A stretch of DNA of 52,149 nucleotides from NCBI GenBank assembly GCA_903873945.1, contig CAIQQM010000025.1, forward strand, positions 1 to 52,149, written 5' to 3'. How positions within the stretch are numbered: position 1 is the first letter of the stretch; every line of letters starts with the position of its first letter. This stretch comes from an uncultured Verrucomicrobiota bacterium (GTDB taxonomy: Bacteria > Verrucomicrobiota > Verrucomicrobiia > Limisphaerales > UBA8199). The translations under genes were made by a program, and so were the position numbers. Of the stretch, positions 52,010 to 52,149 are shown one piece after another. The notes below the pieces were generated by a model, which was not told the origin of the DNA, did no database searches, and saw only the letters and a program-made list of their open reading frames with translations.

Positions 52010-52149
52010 TGTCAGCGGTCAGTGAAAACCAGCCAGTAAGGGTCGAATGAAAACCAGCCACTTGAGGTGATTATTGCGTCGGATGCGGCGAAGGCCGCAG
52101 ATAGGCGCGATGAACATTCTCAATGTGAGCCTGCAACATTCAATTTTAA
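52010..52149 (+). mobile_element. Left end of an IS21-like insertion sequence
   Basis: The junction starts with TGTCAGCGGTCAGTG and contains two tandem terminal repeats, gtgaaaaccagcca at 52022 and atgaaaaccagcca at 52047, 25 bases apart. IS21-family ends typically begin with TG and carry several such copies as transposase binding sites. A transposase-like start follows at 52110. The element runs off the window, so its right end, target duplication and istB are not visible. Confidence 0.6.
52110..52149 (+). CDS. istA: IstA-like transposase, N-terminus only
   Basis: From the ATG at 52110 the frame reads MNILNVSLQHSIL and stays open to the window edge. This opening, a Gln/His-containing helix before the helix-turn-helix, is like that of IS21-family IstA proteins. 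Only 13 codons are available, so the call depends on the terminal repeats just upstream. The gene lies below the length the ORF track reports. Confidence 0.45.
   Translation, partial: MNILNVSLQHSIL

Overview
The window is about 52 kb of GC-rich chromosomal DNA. Its gene content suggests a member of the Verrucomicrobiota, probably close to the Pedosphaera/Limisphaera group. The grounds are an Akkermansia-type (Amuc_1098-1101-like) pilus-complex operon, an exosortase/EpsI pair, large Asn/Thr/Ser-rich secreted proteins ending in 'FYRV'-like tails, and hairpin-rich intergenic repeats. I identified genes by reading translated sequence and motifs. No database search or alignment was run.

Layout, left to right. 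1-910 is gene-free repeat mosaic. 914-4629 holds a copper-type P1B ATPase (copA) that converges on and overlaps a three-gene cassette: ECF sigma factor, small membrane protein, and Spy/CpxP/CnrX-like membrane-anchored protein. 4758-11291 holds housekeeping and envelope genes: a DHp-only small protein, rpsU with promoter and terminator, a TIM-barrel isomerase, a CCA/poly(A) nucleotidyltransferase, a GT2 glycosyltransferase, a polysaccharide flippase and an M20 peptidase. 11626-13679 is a tightly overlapping four-gene operon of unknown role (secreted protein, MFS transporter, two small membrane proteins). 14113-18958 holds a nucleotide-sugar epimerase, xerC with a 353-bp inverted-repeat element at its stop codon, and an Lrp regulator overlapping an aminotransferase. 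After a second repeat mosaic, 19409-28724 holds envelope proteins, a LolC-LolD ABC exporter, a rhomboid protease, glgB and coaE.

29035-42673 is the most distinctive part. It is a seven-gene, same-strand, nearly gapless array: a PilM-like protein fused to a PilN-like half, an Amuc_1100-like (PilO-like) protein, an Amuc_1099-like protein, a secretin, and then three very large signal-peptide proteins. The three are a predicted seven-repeat beta-propeller, an Ig-tailed protein and an Asn/Ser/Thr-rich protein. No pilin, assembly ATPase or PilC-type platform protein is encoded here. The reading I favour is a trans-envelope complex co-transcribed with its own surface or secreted cargo.

Immediately upstream, 42887-49442 is an exopolysaccharide/exosortase locus: UDP-glucuronate decarboxylase, polyprenyl glycosylphosphotransferase, EpsI, exosortase, WecG/TagA-type transferase and a GT4 glycosyltransferase. 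The right end has a flavin reductase-like protein, an outer-membrane-type protein preceded by 11-bp periodic repeats, and an RCC1-repeat gene cut by what looks like the left end of an IS21-family insertion sequence running off the window.
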